From positions 1,542,001-1,606,000 of the forward strand of contig NZ_CP049740.1 in the NCBI RefSeq assembly GCF_011100465.1: DNA of 64,000 bases, in the 5' to 3' direction. Numbering within the stretch: the stretch's first letter is position 1; every line of letters starts with the position of its first letter. Shown in pieces: positions 27,137-36,495 of the stretch. Below the pieces are notes generated by a model. The model did no database searches and was not told where the DNA came from. It saw only the letters and a list, made by a program, of their open reading frames with translations. Both the position numbers and the translations under genes were made by a program. Source of the stretch: Jeotgalibaca arthritidis (GTDB lineage: Bacteria; Bacillota; Bacilli; Lactobacillales; Aerococcaceae).

Positions 27137-27808
27137 ATGAAATTAATCGAACTACAAGGCGTAACGAAAAAATTTAATGATGGTAATAAAGAAGTACTTG
27201 CTTTAAAAGAAACGAACTTCTCCGTAAAATCCGGTGAATTTGTGGCGATTATTGGACCAAGTGGATCAGGAAAAAGTACTTTCCTAACTATTATTGGTGG
27301 TCTACAAACACCAACAGACGGAAAAGTATTGATCCGCGAACAAAAATTTAGCGAAGTCGGCATTAAAGAACGTAGTAAAATGCGTTTTGAAGAAATTGGT
27401 TTTATCCTACAAGCGTCAAACTTGGTGCCTTTCCTAACCGTTGAAAACCAAATGCGTCTCGTTAACAAAGTCGAAAAAACCAAATATGAAAAAGACAAAG
27501 CGGAAAAGCTATTCGAAGAATTGGGTATCACCAAACTAAGAAACAAATACCCAAGTGACTTGTCTGGTGGGGAACGCCAACGTGTTGCTATTGCACGAGC
27601 ACTTTATCATGATCCTTCCGTTATTCTTGCTGACGAACCAACTGCTAGCTTAGATACAGAAAAAGCCTTTGAAGTTGTGGAAATTTTAGCAAGAGAAACA
27701 AAAAGTAAAAACAAAGCGACGATTATGGTTACTCATGATGAGCGCTTGATTGATTACTGTGACAAAGTCTATGTCATGAAAGACGGCGTCCTAACACAAC
27801 GTGATTAA
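27137..27808 (+). CDS. ABC exporter ATPase (HrtA/LolD-like)
   Basis: 223 residues. Walker A GPSGSGKST (about 40-48), Q-loop FILQASNLVPF, signature LSGGERQRVAIARAL (about 138-152), Walker B VILADEPTASLD and the switch His in MVTHDERL. It belongs to the MacB/LolD/HrtA ATPase class and partners the permease encoded just upstream. Transcription ends at a strong hairpin right after the stop. Confidence 0.93.
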   Translation: MKLIELQGVTKKFNDGNKEVLALKETNFSVKSGEFVAIIGPSGSGKSTFLTIIGGLQTPTDGKVLIREQKFSEVGIKERSKMRFEEIGFILQASNLVPFLTVENQMRLVNKVEKTKYEKDKAEKLFEELGITKLRNKYPSDLSGGERQRVAIARALYHDPSVILADEPTASLDTEKAFEVVEILARETKSKNKATIMVTHDERLIDYCDKVYVMKDGVLTQRD

Positions 27809-27815
27809 TATAACT

Positions 27816-27858
27816 AAAAATGTCCTGCATGCGAATAGAGCGATGCAGGACATTTGTT
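27816..27858 (+). terminator. Terminator of the ABC exporter operon
   Basis: AAATGTCCTGCAT pairs perfectly with ATGCAGGACATTT across a 12-base loop, followed by GTTCT. Confidence 0.85.
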
Positions 27859-27860
27859 CT

Positions 27861-27926
27861 ATACTAGGGGATTATAAGTTCAGCCATCAATGTCTAGCTC
27901 CCAAGGCGGACTTGTCCGCTTTTCTT
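27861..27926 (+). repeat. Dispersed intergenic element, internally deleted copy E
   Basis: 66 bp: the first 40 bp and last 26 bp of the element joined at CCAAG. CCAAG occurs at both ends of the missing segment in full copies (TCCCAAG and GGCCAAG), so the deletion probably arose by recombination at this short repeat. Directly behind a terminator and directly before uvsE. Confidence 0.88.
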
Positions 27927-27949
27927 ATATATGAGAAAGGATGACGACC

Positions 27950-29212
27950 ATGAGTATCGGTTACGCTTGTTTACAAGTTGGCAGACCAGACACCACGATT
28001 CGTAGTGTCATTCAGAAAAATGCCACAACAGAACGATTAATGGAAGTAATTGACTATAACCTCCAATCATTTGAAAACATGATTGATTATAATATCAAAA
28101 ATAAGATTAAACTTTACCGTATTAGTTCAGGCCTGATTCCATTTGGATCAAGTCCAGTCAATCAACTAGATTGGGAGCAGATCTTTCACGACCGCTTTAT
28201 AACAATCGGACAAAAAATCAAACAGAGTGGTATGCGCGTTTCTTTCCATCCCGGTCAATATACCGTTTTAAACTCACCAGATGAAGGTGTTGTGAGCCGA
28301 GCTGTGGATGACTTGGTTTATCAAGAAAAAATACTAACTTTACTAGGTGTGGACTACAGCCATAAATTGATTTTGCATGTTGGTGGTGTATACGGCGACA
28401 AAGTAACAGCCTTAGAGCGCTTTGAAGAAAACGTTAAAGGCATTCCGCAAGCAGTCAAAAATAGATTGATTATTGAAAATGACGATCGCCTTTTTAATGT
28501 CGAAGATGTTTTAGGATTAGCTCATCGCATTGGCATACCAGTTGTTTATGATAATTTACATAACGCCATTAATCCAGCTGATTCAACCAAAGATGATGGC
28601 TATTGGATTAGTGAAGCGCGAAAAACCTGGAAGCCAGAAGATGGCAACCAAAAAATTCACTATTCTCAACAAGCATCGGGCAAACGTTTGGGTGCTCATA
28701 CAGATACTATTTATATAGAAGACTTTCTTGAATTCTATAACAAATTGGAAGACAAAACCATTGATATCATGCTAGAGGTTAAAGATAAAAACTTATCATC
28801 CCTGAAATGCCAGAATGCAACAACCGATCAACCAGCCATTTCCCTCTTAGAAAAAGAGTGGGGCAGATACAAGTATTTTATGCTTGAAAAATCCCCCCGA
28901 GACTACCAAGTTATTCGTCAACTCTTAAAAGACAAAACAGCCTATCCTGTTCTTGAATTTTATCGTATGATTGAAGCAGCACTTGAAAAAGAAACAGATT
29001 CTGGAGCTGCTATTAATACCGCTCACCATATTTGGGGCTACTTTAAAGGCAAAGCTACCAAAAGTGAGCAAGCAACCTTTATAAGAAATTGCACCAACTA
29101 CCAATCCGGAAAAGCTAAACTGGCGACTGTTAAGCGTCAACTGCATAAATTAGCCATTAAATATGACCAGACCTATCTGATTGAATCCCTTTATTTTTAT
29201 ATCGAAGATTAG
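27950..29212 (+). CDS. uvsE: UV-damage endonuclease (UVDE family)
   Basis: 420 residues from the ATG at 27950 (GAAAGG at spacing 9; the ATG at 27941 abuts the site). The N-terminal 300 residues are the UvsE TIM barrel with metal ligands in SFHPGQYTVLNSP (about 98-110), ILHVGGVYGDK, IENDDRLFN and VVYDNLHNAINP. It nicks DNA 5-prime to pyrimidine dimers and some other lesions, independent of UvrABC. The C-terminal 120 residues are an extension also seen in longer Firmicutes forms. cutC follows after 16 bases. Confidence 0.93.
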   Translation: MSIGYACLQVGRPDTTIRSVIQKNATTERLMEVIDYNLQSFENMIDYNIKNKIKLYRISSGLIPFGSSPVNQLDWEQIFHDRFITIGQKIKQSGMRVSFHPGQYTVLNSPDEGVVSRAVDDLVYQEKILTLLGVDYSHKLILHVGGVYGDKVTALERFEENVKGIPQAVKNRLIIENDDRLFNVEDVLGLAHRIGIPVVYDNLHNAINPADSTKDDGYWISEARKTWKPEDGNQKIHYSQQASGKRLGAHTDTIYIEDFLEFYNKLEDKTIDIMLEVKDKNLSSLKCQNATTDQPAISLLEKEWGRYKYFMLEKSPRDYQVIRQLLKDKTAYPVLEFYRMIEAALEKETDSGAAINTAHHIWGYFKGKATKSEQATFIRNCTNYQSGKAKLATVKRQLHKLAIKYDQTYLIESLYFYIED

Positions 29213-29228
29213 AAAGAGAGGACAACAA

Positions 29229-29969
29229 ATGATAAAAGTAGAAGTCTGTGCAGCGAGCTTAGAAGACTGCATCAAGGCAGAACGAGCGGGTGCCGATCGC
29301 ATCGAACTAAATCAAGCCTTACATCTGGGAGGTTTGACGCCATCTTTAGGCAGTTTAATCGCGGCCAAAAAACATACCACCATTCCTATTATCACCATGG
29401 TGCGTCCACGGGCGGGCGGCTTTCACTATAGCGATTATGATAAAGAGACCATGTATACCGATGCCGAGCTCATGATTGATCACGGCGCAAGCGGCCTTGT
29501 TTTTGGCTTCCTAAACGAAGATCTGACGGTTGATAAAGCGACAACCAAGCGTTTTGTTGATTTATGTCATCGCAATCGAGTAGAGGCCATTTTCCATCGG
29601 GCCTTTGACCGATCGGCGGATCCGCATCAAGCTGTCAGAGACTTGATCGACTGTGGCATCGACCGCATTTTAACAAACGGCCAAGCAGCTAGTGCTGATC
29701 AAGGGATTTCTCTTTTGGCCGACTTACAAAAGCACTACAGTGACCAAATCGCATTTTGCGTTGGAGCTGGTGTCACTGCCGCCAATGTTGTGGAGATTAT
29801 CGAAAAAACTGGCATCAGCGATGTTCATTCTACGTTTAAGGGGTGGTTTACCGATCCAACGACTGCCAGCACGACCGTTTCCTATCGCTATAGCGAAGAA
29901 GGCGACTACGACGGTGTTAGCGTTGGGAAGTTAGAACAGTTTATAGAAAAACTACAAGATTATCGCTAA
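29229..29969 (+). CDS. cutC: CutC-family protein
   Basis: 246 residues from the ATG at 29229 behind AGAGAGGAC. The CutC TIM-barrel sequence is clear: EVCAASLEDCIKAERAGADR, ELNQALHLGGLTPS, MVRPRAGGFHYSDYD and FHRAFDRSADPHQA, then RILTNGQAASADQG. Long described as a copper-homeostasis protein, but the copper role is disputed and its enzymatic function is not settled. Cotranscribed with uvsE. Confidence 0.93.
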   Translation: MIKVEVCAASLEDCIKAERAGADRIELNQALHLGGLTPSLGSLIAAKKHTTIPIITMVRPRAGGFHYSDYDKETMYTDAELMIDHGASGLVFGFLNEDLTVDKATTKRFVDLCHRNRVEAIFHRAFDRSADPHQAVRDLIDCGIDRILTNGQAASADQGISLLADLQKHYSDQIAFCVGAGVTAANVVEIIEKTGISDVHSTFKGWFTDPTTASTTVSYRYSEEGDYDGVSVGKLEQFIEKLQDYR

Positions 29970-29970
29970 T

Positions 29971-30009
29971 GAAGGAACTTCAGCAACAAAATAAAACCTG
30001 AACTTCCTC
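29971..30009. repeat. Single hairpin unit of the 51-bp array family
   Basis: GAAGGAACTTCAG and CTGAACTTCCTC pair with the same single mismatch and A-rich loop as unit 1 of array 3 at 25575. It lies between the cutC stop and its terminator, a solo member of the family. Confidence 0.75.
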
Positions 30010-30020
30010 GTAGCACAAAA

Positions 30021-30060
30021 TCCTCCCAGTTGGTTCTTACCAAACTGGGAGGATTTTCTT
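30021..30060 (+). terminator. Terminator of uvsE-cutC
   Basis: TCCTCCCAGTTGGT pairs with ACCAAACTGGGAGGA (one bulge) around TCTT, then TTTTCTT. Confidence 0.9.
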
Positions 30061-30091
30061 ATAGGCCAAGGCGGACTTGTCCGCTTTTCTT
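30061..30091 (+). repeat. Dispersed intergenic element, 3-prime end only (copy F)
   Basis: The last 31 bp of the element (ATAGGCCAAGGCGGACTTGT then CCGCTTTTCTT), joined exactly to the T-run of the preceding terminator. The GCGGAC/GTCCGC hairpin may also stop metF transcription on the other strand. Confidence 0.85.
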
Positions 30092-30093
30092 AT

Positions 30094-30954
30094 TTAGTTG
30101 TTTAAAAATAAAGATTCTGTAGCGCCATGAATATGGCGAGCTGTTTCTGCTTGATTCATAGTATAAAGATGGATACCAGCGACTCCCTGTGTCACTAGGT
30201 CAACAATTTGATCAATCGCATAAGCAAGACCTGCATCGCGTAAGGCAATGGGATTATGCTCGTATTTTTCAAGAATTGCCAAAAACTTTTTAGGCAAATG
30301 GGAGTCGCTCACTTTAATTAAACGCAAAGCTTGTTGGCGATTGACGATAGGCATGATGCCGGCTAAAATGGGGACGTTAATCTCAGCCAACTCACACCCT
30401 TCTTTAAATTGATAAAACATATTATTGTCAAAGAACAGCTGACTAATTAATTGATTGCAACCAGCATCAACTTTTTTCTTAAGGTGCTTAATATCAGTGA
30501 CACGATTTTCTGAATCGGGGTGTACTTCAGGGTAGCAGGCACCAAAAATTTCAAGGTTAGGTGCGAGTGTTTTAATATAGTGAACCAAGTCATTGGCATA
30601 GACAAAATCAGTTTTAGCTTCGACGCCATCTAAATAATCGCCCCTTAGTGCGAGCACACGTTTAATACCTGCTTTTTCGATTTTGCTAATAATAGCTGTC
30701 ACTTGCTCCTTTGATAAATAGCTAGCAGGCAAATGTGCGATTGACGGAATTCGCAAGTCGTTTTGGAGATAGTCTGCAATTCGAACGGTCGTTTCTTCGA
30801 TTCGAGACTCACGGTTGCTGCAGGTCACACTAATAAAATGAGGTTGTAAATCTTGCAATTCCTGAAGCGTTCCGAATAATTTTTTTGTCGCAACATGGCT
30901 GTTGGGTGGAAAGACTTCAAATGATAGAGAAACGTTTGATTGAGAAGTTGACAC
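30094..30954 (-). CDS. metF: Methylenetetrahydrofolate reductase
   Basis: 286 residues. FAD TIM barrel reducing 5,10-methylene-THF to 5-methyl-THF, the methyl donor for MetE. Recognisable: LSFEVFPPN at the start, FISVTCSNRESRIEETTVRI, LALRGDYLDG, FGACYPEVHPDS, and QLFFDNNMFYQF. It starts at a GTG that immediately follows the metE TGA, with GGAG 9 bases upstream, so translation is probably coupled. Second gene of metEF. Confidence 0.95.
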   Translation of the reverse strand: MSTSQSNVSLSFEVFPPNSHVATKKLFGTLQELQDLQPHFISVTCSNRESRIEETTVRIADYLQNDLRIPSIAHLPASYLSKEQVTAIISKIEKAGIKRVLALRGDYLDGVEAKTDFVYANDLVHYIKTLAPNLEIFGACYPEVHPDSENRVTDIKHLKKKVDAGCNQLISQLFFDNNMFYQFKEGCELAEINVPILAGIMPIVNRQQALRLIKVSDSHLPKKFLAILEKYEHNPIALRDAGLAYAIDQIVDLVTQGVAGIHLYTMNQAETARHIHGATESLFLNN

Positions 30955-33210
30955 TCATGACAACTCCTCTCGAACAAGCTTAACCGCTGCAATCATATTT
31001 TCTAAACTGGCCTTAGTTTCAAATTCACCACGTGTTTTTAAACCACAGTCAGGATTTATCCATACTTTTTCTTTCGGTACTTTAGCTAAAATAGCATGAA
31101 TTGTTTCAGTTATTTCTTTAATAGAAGGGATGCGCGGAGAGTGGATATCATAAACACCAGGCCCAACTTGTGTTTTAAATTTCTGGGCTTGTAGGTCGTC
31201 TAGAAGACTCAAATTAGACCGTGATGATTCGAAAGAAATAACATCGGCATCCATTTGTTCGATAGACGAAATAATATCACTAAATTCGCTATAGCACATA
31301 TGAGTGTGGATTTGCGTCTCGGGCTGCACCTTACTGTGAACAAGGCGGAAGGCAGGAATTGCCCAATCTAAATAGTTAGAATACCAGTCACTTTTTCGTA
31401 AAGGAAGTTTTTCCCTTAGTGCAGCTTCGTCGATCTGAATGATTCGAATACCGCTTGCTTCCAAGTCTAAGACCTCTTCTTGAATGGCTAAGGCAATTTG
31501 CAAGGTTGATTCACGAATACTAATGTCTTCTCTCGGAAATGACCAATTTAAAATAGTTACTGGTCCGGTTAACATTCCTTTAACTAGTTTTGTCGTCTGC
31601 GATTGCGCATAGCTTGACCATTTGACCGTAATAGGAGCTGATCGGCTAATATCGCCCCAAATAATAGGCGGTTTAACGCCCCTTGTTCCATAAGACTGTA
31701 CCCAGCCATTCTTACTAAATAAATAACCCTCTAAATTTTGCCCAAAATACTCCACCATATCATTTCGCTCAAATTCACCATGCACCAAAACATCTAAACC
31801 AATAGCTTCTTGCCACTTTAACCAGTCATTTGTTCGCTCGGCAAGATAATTATCGTAATCGACTTCTGTTAATTCGCCAGACTTAAAGCGAGCCCGAACT
31901 TGCTTCACTTCCTTGGTCTGAGGGAAAGAACCGATTGTGGTTGTTGGAAGAAGTGGCAATCCGTATAGTTGACTCTGCAAATCTAGGCGCTCGTAAAAAG
32001 TAGGCTGTCGTGTAAAGTCAGACTCAGAAAGTTTACCAATTGTTTCTGCAAGTTTACGATTAGGGCTAAAGCGTTCGACCGCAAATAACTGTGTGTTTTG
32101 ATCTAATAAATCAGTGCGATTATGATCCACTATTTCCTTTAATTCAACAAGCTCTGCTAGTTTTTCTTTAGCAAACGCAAAATGATTCTTAATTTTTTCA
32201 GGAAACTCTTCATTCTCTAAGCTAATAGGAACATGCAGCAATGAAGAGGAAGTGGACAAGACAAACGACTTAACATTGAGTTGTTTTAACTTGTCTAATG
32301 TCTGCTCATAATGATTGCGCCAAATGTTTTTACCGTTAACCACACCTGCATGGAGGATTTTATCATCTGGAAAACCACTTGCCACAAGATCAACATTTTT
32401 CACACCTTCAACAAAATCTAAGCCAACCGCCTCAAGTGGTAGTTGAACAATTACATCGTAAACATCACGAACATCTCCGAAATAAGTCTGCAATAACACC
32501 TTTATATCAGCTTTATCAGCTAACAGTTGTTGATAAAGACGTGCAAACAAGTCCTTCTCCTCAGGATTAATATCCTTAACCAAGGCGGGCTCATCCAGTT
32601 GAATCCAATCAGCACCAATATCCTTTAACTGACGAAAGACAGCTTGATAAGCAGTCACTAAGTCAGCAACAAAATCATCCGCACGAGCTTGACCGCCGTA
32701 GTCACTTAATTGAAGCAAGGTAAAGGGTCCGATTAAGACTGGACGAGTTTGAATACCTAAAGCTTGCGCTTCTAAAAACTCATCGAAAATTTTAGTAGTA
32801 GAAAGTTGGATGACTGTTTCTTCCTCGAATTTTGGAACTAAGTAGTGATAGTTTGTATGGAACCATTTCTTCATAGGGAGCGCCTTAATATCGCCCTTAT
32901 CGCCTTGATAGCCCCTCGCAAGAGCAAAGTATTTTTCCAAATCAGACAGAGAACTATTTTTAACTTGATCGGGAATAATATTAAACAGAAAAGCAGTATC
33001 TAAGACTTGATCATAGAAAGAGAAATCATTACTCGGAATCAAATCGATTCCGGCATCCTTGACTAACTGCCAATGGTCTTGACGAATCGTTTGACCGATT
33101 TGAAATAGTTCAGTCTCACTTATTTTATTGCGGAAATATTTCTCAGTTGCGAATTTCAATTCGCGCTGGGCACCCAGTCGTGGGAAGCCAATAATGGTTG
33201 TTTGTGTCAT
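30955..33210 (-). CDS. metE: Cobalamin-independent methionine synthase
   Basis: 751 residues, full length. Transfers the methyl group of methyl-THF-polyglutamate to homocysteine. N-terminal domain begins [20 protein letters not shown]; the C-terminal catalytic domain has [24 protein letters not shown], and the zinc ligands in HTHMCYSEF and [10 protein letters not shown]. Start ATG with GAGGAGG upstream. Transcribed divergently from a LysR regulator, with a Met-box-like site and a palindrome between them. Confidence 0.97.
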   Translation of the reverse strand: MTQTTIIGFPRLGAQRELKFATEKYFRNKISETELFQIGQTIRQDHWQLVKDAGIDLIPSNDFSFYDQVLDTAFLFNIIPDQVKNSSLSDLEKYFALARGYQGDKGDIKALPMKKWFHTNYHYLVPKFEEETVIQLSTTKIFDEFLEAQALGIQTRPVLIGPFTLLQLSDYGGQARADDFVADLVTAYQAVFRQLKDIGADWIQLDEPALVKDINPEEKDLFARLYQQLLADKADIKVLLQTYFGDVRDVYDVIVQLPLEAVGLDFVEGVKNVDLVASGFPDDKILHAGVVNGKNIWRNHYEQTLDKLKQLNVKSFVLSTSSSLLHVPISLENEEFPEKIKNHFAFAKEKLAELVELKEIVDHNRTDLLDQNTQLFAVERFSPNRKLAETIGKLSESDFTRQPTFYERLDLQSQLYGLPLLPTTTIGSFPQTKEVKQVRARFKSGELTEVDYDNYLAERTNDWLKWQEAIGLDVLVHGEFERNDMVEYFGQNLEGYLFSKNGWVQSYGTRGVKPPIIWGDISRSAPITVKWSSYAQSQTTKLVKGMLTGPVTILNWSFPREDISIRESTLQIALAIQEEVLDLEASGIRIIQIDEAALREKLPLRKSDWYSNYLDWAIPAFRLVHSKVQPETQIHTHMCYSEFSDIISSIEQMDADVISFESSRSNLSLLDDLQAQKFKTQVGPGVYDIHSPRIPSIKEITETIHAILAKVPKEKVWINPDCGLKTRGEFETKASLENMIAAVKLVREELS

Positions 33211-33247
33211 TGTATTACCTCCTCGGTTGTTAGAAAAAAGATAACAC

Positions 33248-33266
33248 TATCTCAAAAATTGAGATA
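33248..33266. promoter_or_regulatory. 19-bp perfect palindrome between metE and lysR genes
   Basis: TATCTCAAAAATTGAGATA has perfect 8-bp arms around AAA with the T-N11-A spacing typical of LysR-type sites. It lies 38 bases from the metE start, so it may be a repressor or LysR site overlapping the metE promoter. Confidence 0.6.
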
Positions 33267-33289
33267 ACTGACAATAACAATGGTTAGTG

Positions 33290-33305
33290 ATAGCTTAAAA
33301 CTATA
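33290..33305. promoter_or_regulatory. Met-box-like LysR operator
   Basis: On the minus strand TATAGTTTTAAGCTAT closely matches the streptococcal MetR/MtaR box TATAGTTTNAAACTATA. Its position between the divergent genes supports control of metEF by the neighbouring regulator. A TATAAT -10 for the regulator follows at 33317-33322. Confidence 0.6.
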
Positions 33306-33347
33306 AGAAGAGTTATTATAATAATAAAAGTAATAAGGAGGAGTTAC

Positions 33348-34277
33348 ATGAGGATTGAGCAATTAGAATATTTAGAAGCAATTGTTAAAACGGGATCGAT
33401 TAATGAAGCAGCAAAAAACCTTTATTTGACACAGCCCAGCTTGTCCAATGCCATTAAAGAATTGGAGAAGGAAGTGGGCGTTCAGATTTTACTGCGCAGT
33501 AAACTAGGTGTCTCACTTACCGAAGATGGTCGAGAATTTTTAATTTACGCCCGGCAAATTCTAGATAATGTTCACCTGCTTGAAGAGCGCTATCAAAAAA
33601 ATGCTGTCCGTAAACAAGCCCTGTCTATTTCTGCCCAACACTATGCATTCGTCGTTCATGCCTTTGTTGAATTAATTCGTAGCGTTGATTCCGAAGAATA
33701 CCAGTTTACCTTGAGAGAAACCGAGACCGAAAATATTTTGAAAGACCTAGCTAGCTTTAAGAGTGAGATTGGTATCCTTTATTTAAATGCCTTTAACAGA
33801 CAAGTCCTTGAAAAATTATTTAAAGACAATGATCTTATTTTTACACCGCTATTTGTTGCTCAGCCTCATGTGTTTGTAGGATCGCAAAATCCCTTAATCG
33901 GTCGTGAAAGTGTCACCCTTGAAGACTTAGAGGAGTACCCTTACTTATCCTACGAACAGGGCGAACGTAATTCCTTTTACTTTGCAGAAGAAATACTAAG
34001 TACCATTAACCATAAAAAATCGATAAAGGTGAGTGACCGCGCGACCATTTTTAATTTGATGGTTGGTCTAAATGGTTATACCATTAGCTCAGGAATTATT
34101 TCGAGCGAATTAAACGATGATAAAATTGTAGCTATTCCATTAGAAGTTGATGATTCGATGACACTCGGTTGGTTGAAGCGCAATAAAATGGAATTAAGCC
34201 CATTGGCAAAGGATTATATTGATATATTGAAAGAACATATTGAGCAGTATGGGTTTGAGATAATTAACGGAGAGTAG
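33348..34277 (+). CDS. LysR-family regulator, probable methionine-biosynthesis activator
   Basis: 309 residues. N-terminal winged helix-turn-helix (residues 1-60; LEAIVKTGSINEAAKNLYLT then QPSLSNAIKELEKEVG), then a two-lobed periplasmic-like effector domain. GGAGGAG precedes the ATG. Divergent pairing with metE-metF and the Met-box between them suggest a MetR/MtaR-like role, likely sensing homocysteine or O-acetylserine derivatives; the effector is not evident from sequence. Confidence 0.85.
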   Translation: MRIEQLEYLEAIVKTGSINEAAKNLYLTQPSLSNAIKELEKEVGVQILLRSKLGVSLTEDGREFLIYARQILDNVHLLEERYQKNAVRKQALSISAQHYAFVVHAFVELIRSVDSEEYQFTLRETETENILKDLASFKSEIGILYLNAFNRQVLEKLFKDNDLIFTPLFVAQPHVFVGSQNPLIGRESVTLEDLEEYPYLSYEQGERNSFYFAEEILSTINHKKSIKVSDRATIFNLMVGLNGYTISSGIISSELNDDKIVAIPLEVDDSMTLGWLKRNKMELSPLAKDYIDILKEHIEQYGFEIINGE

Positions 34278-34347
34278 TGTTAAGTGACTAAATATCCCTT
34301 ATAAAAAAATAGAATAGATTTAATAAGCGAAAAAACAGAATGGCCAT

Positions 34348-34409
34348 TGATATGCTCCCCCTTAAGTAGTTTTACTTTTTTAAGTGTCTACTTTAGGGGG
34401 AGCATATCA
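34348..34409. repeat. Long inverted repeat, MITE-like or IS-end-derived
   Basis: TGATATGCTCCCCCTTAAGT (34348-34367, plus AG) pairs with the 22-base arm at 34388-34409 with a single mismatch. Facing CTCCCCC/GGGGGAG ends resemble insertion-sequence termini joined without the transposase. It may also terminate the lysR transcript. Confidence 0.55.
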
Positions 34410-34460
34410 CATTTCGATTCACCAACACCATATATTATAGAACCGGTCTTTTAACGAGTG

Positions 34461-34740
34461 CTAATTAGGAGGTAAATAAAAGGGTTTTTGTAACAAACGT
34501 ACGGCGTTTTCTAGTTCCTGGGCTTGGGTAATGGCTGATATAACAGCCAGTCCTGCGATTTTTTGTGGGTCGATTCTTGGTTTACTTAACCATTCGAAAG
34601 AGCCATCTTCAAGGAGTAAAAAGGCTGTGGCATCGGCGACGTCTAGGCGATGTCCTCCTTTGATGAACACGTTTTTAGCGCCAAGGGATTGTATTTTTTT
34701 AGCTGCTGTTTCAATGTCCGATTTTATTGTTAATGAAGAA
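34461..34740 (-). pseudogene. C-terminal remnant of a ThiD/PdxK-type kinase
   Basis: Open frame SDIETAAKKIQSLGAKNVFI then KGGHRLDVADATAFLLLEDG resembles the GAKNVVIKGGH...DATDLLYDG region of hydroxymethylpyrimidine/pyridoxal kinases. The expected nucleotide-binding GTGCTFSAA block is degraded to IAGLAVISAI, and the N-terminal two thirds are missing. No start codon with ribosome site. A relic of vitamin B1/B6 metabolism. The remaining 200 bases to the next gene hold only a probable promoter and A-rich leader for dbpA. Confidence 0.65.
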
Positions 34741-34939
34741 AAGTAAAAAAATGACGTTTAAATTAGTAAAAAGAAAAGAATAAAAAAATCAGATGAGAGC
34801 TTCACAGAAAAAACCACACTTTTCGTGTATTATCAAGGAAAGCGTGTTAAACTATTGAAGCGAAAAAAATAATAATAATATTAAGCAAGTCGAAGGAAAT
34901 CTATGTTGAACTTGTTTAAATAGAAGGATGTTAAATTAA

Positions 34940-36418
34940 ATGAGTCAAAATAGATTTTCAGAATACCTGTTGGATGAATCGATTATCAAGTCACTAACTG
35001 TTTTAAAGTATACCGAGCCGACTGCTGTTCAAAAAGAGGTTTTACCTCTCTTATTAAATAAAAAAGATGTGATTGTCAAATCTCAGACCGGGAGTGGGAA
35101 AACTGCTGCATTTGGAATTCCACTCTGTCAATTAGTCAATTGGGAAGAACGAGCACCTCAGACCTTGATTTTAACGCCGACACGTGAATTAGCGATGCAA
35201 ATTAAAGAAGAGATTTTTAATATCGGTCGTTACAAACGTTTGAAAGTCGAAGCCTTATTTGGTAAAAGTTCTTATCAATCACAAGTCAAAAACTTAAAGC
35301 AACGGACACATATTGTGGTAGCAACACCTGGTCGTTTATTTGACCATATCGAAAGAGGAACGATTGATTTAAGTAAGATTAAAACCTTAATCATTGATGA
35401 AGCGGATGAAATGTTTGCGATGGGCTTTATTGATCAAGTGGAAGATATTTTACATGAGTTGCCACTCGATCGCACAACGGCCTTATTCTCGGCAACCATG
35501 CCGGCTGCTGTTAAAAAATTAACGGAAAGCTTCTTAAAAAATCCGAGATATGTTGAAATTGCCGATACAGCACAATCGAAGAAACGCATTCGTCAACAAT
35601 ACATTCGTGTAGAAGAGGACGATAAATTAGCAACATTAAAAGATCTATTAATCGTCGATAATCCAGATAGTAGTATTCTCTTTTGTAATACGAAAATCAT
35701 GGTTGACCGCCTAATGAAGGAATTAGATAGAGCCGATATTAAAGTGGATATGTTACATGGTGGCATGGAACAAAGAGACCGTACCCAAGTAATCAACGAT
35801 TTCAAACGTGGTTATTTCCGACATTTAGTCGCAACGGATGTAGCAGCAAGAGGGATTGATGTTTCAGATATCGCTTTAGTCGTCAACTATGATATACCGG
35901 ACAAACCAGAAACCTATGTTCATCGTATTGGCCGGACGGCACGTTTTGAAAATAAAGGGAAAGCATTGTCGTTAGTTATTCCTCGTGACCGAGGTTCTTT
36001 TGCGGCGATTTTAGAAGCCCAAGAGCATGCTCTTGAGGAAATTCCTCGTCCAAGTCGTGCAACCGTTGATAAATATCGTTTAGATTTTGATCAAAAACAA
36101 AAGAAAAATCCAATGATTCGTAAAGAAATTGGACTTGATTTTAAAGAAGACATTATGAAAATCCATATTAATGCAGGTAAGAAAACGAAAATGAGACCTG
36201 GCGATGTCGTAGGGGCAATCTGTAATGTCGAAGGCGTAACAGGCGAGGACATCGGTGTGATTAATTTAATGGACGTTTCCACTTTTGTAGAAATCTTAAA
36301 TGGCAAAGGGGAAAAAGTATTAAAAGCCCTGCAAATCATGCCAATCAAAGGTCGCAAGCGTCGAGTGAGTCGTTCAAATGAGAGCGAATATGAAAGAGAC
36401 TTACGTAACGGTTATTAG
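34940..36418 (+). CDS. dbpA: DEAD-box RNA helicase DbpA/YxiN
   Basis: 492 residues. Motifs: Q region YTEPTAVQ, motif I SQTGSGKT (about 48-55), PTRELA, DEAD in IIDEADEMF, SAT, ARGIDVSD and HRIGRTAR. The last 75 residues (from HINAGKKTKMRPGDVVGAIC) are the DbpA RNA-binding RRM domain, which targets hairpin 92 of 23S rRNA, so this is the ribosome-assembly helicase rather than CshA. ATG with GAAGGATG upstream. Followed by a strong terminator. Confidence 0.94.
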   Translation: MSQNRFSEYLLDESIIKSLTVLKYTEPTAVQKEVLPLLLNKKDVIVKSQTGSGKTAAFGIPLCQLVNWEERAPQTLILTPTRELAMQIKEEIFNIGRYKRLKVEALFGKSSYQSQVKNLKQRTHIVVATPGRLFDHIERGTIDLSKIKTLIIDEADEMFAMGFIDQVEDILHELPLDRTTALFSATMPAAVKKLTESFLKNPRYVEIADTAQSKKRIRQQYIRVEEDDKLATLKDLLIVDNPDSSILFCNTKIMVDRLMKELDRADIKVDMLHGGMEQRDRTQVINDFKRGYFRHLVATDVAARGIDVSDIALVVNYDIPDKPETYVHRIGRTARFENKGKALSLVIPRDRGSFAAILEAQEHALEEIPRPSRATVDKYRLDFDQKQKKNPMIRKEIGLDFKEDIMKIHINAGKKTKMRPGDVVGAICNVEGVTGEDIGVINLMDVSTFVEILNGKGEKVLKALQIMPIKGRKRRVSRSNESEYERDLRNGY

Positions 36419-36431
36419 TCAATAAGTGATT

Positions 36432-36475
36432 AAAAGCATCAAAATCTTGAAACAGAGGTTTTGATGCTTTTTTTG
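36432..36475 (+). terminator. Terminator of dbpA
   Basis: AAAGCATCAAAA pairs with TTTTGATGCTTT, followed by seven or more T. Confidence 0.93.
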
Positions 36476-36495
36476 ACGTTGTGAAATAACTTTTA

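Noticed and set aside
34531..34746. Plus-strand 71-codon open frame opposite the kinase remnant
   Set aside because: It has no ribosome site and mirrors the minus-strand relic, which shows family sequence.
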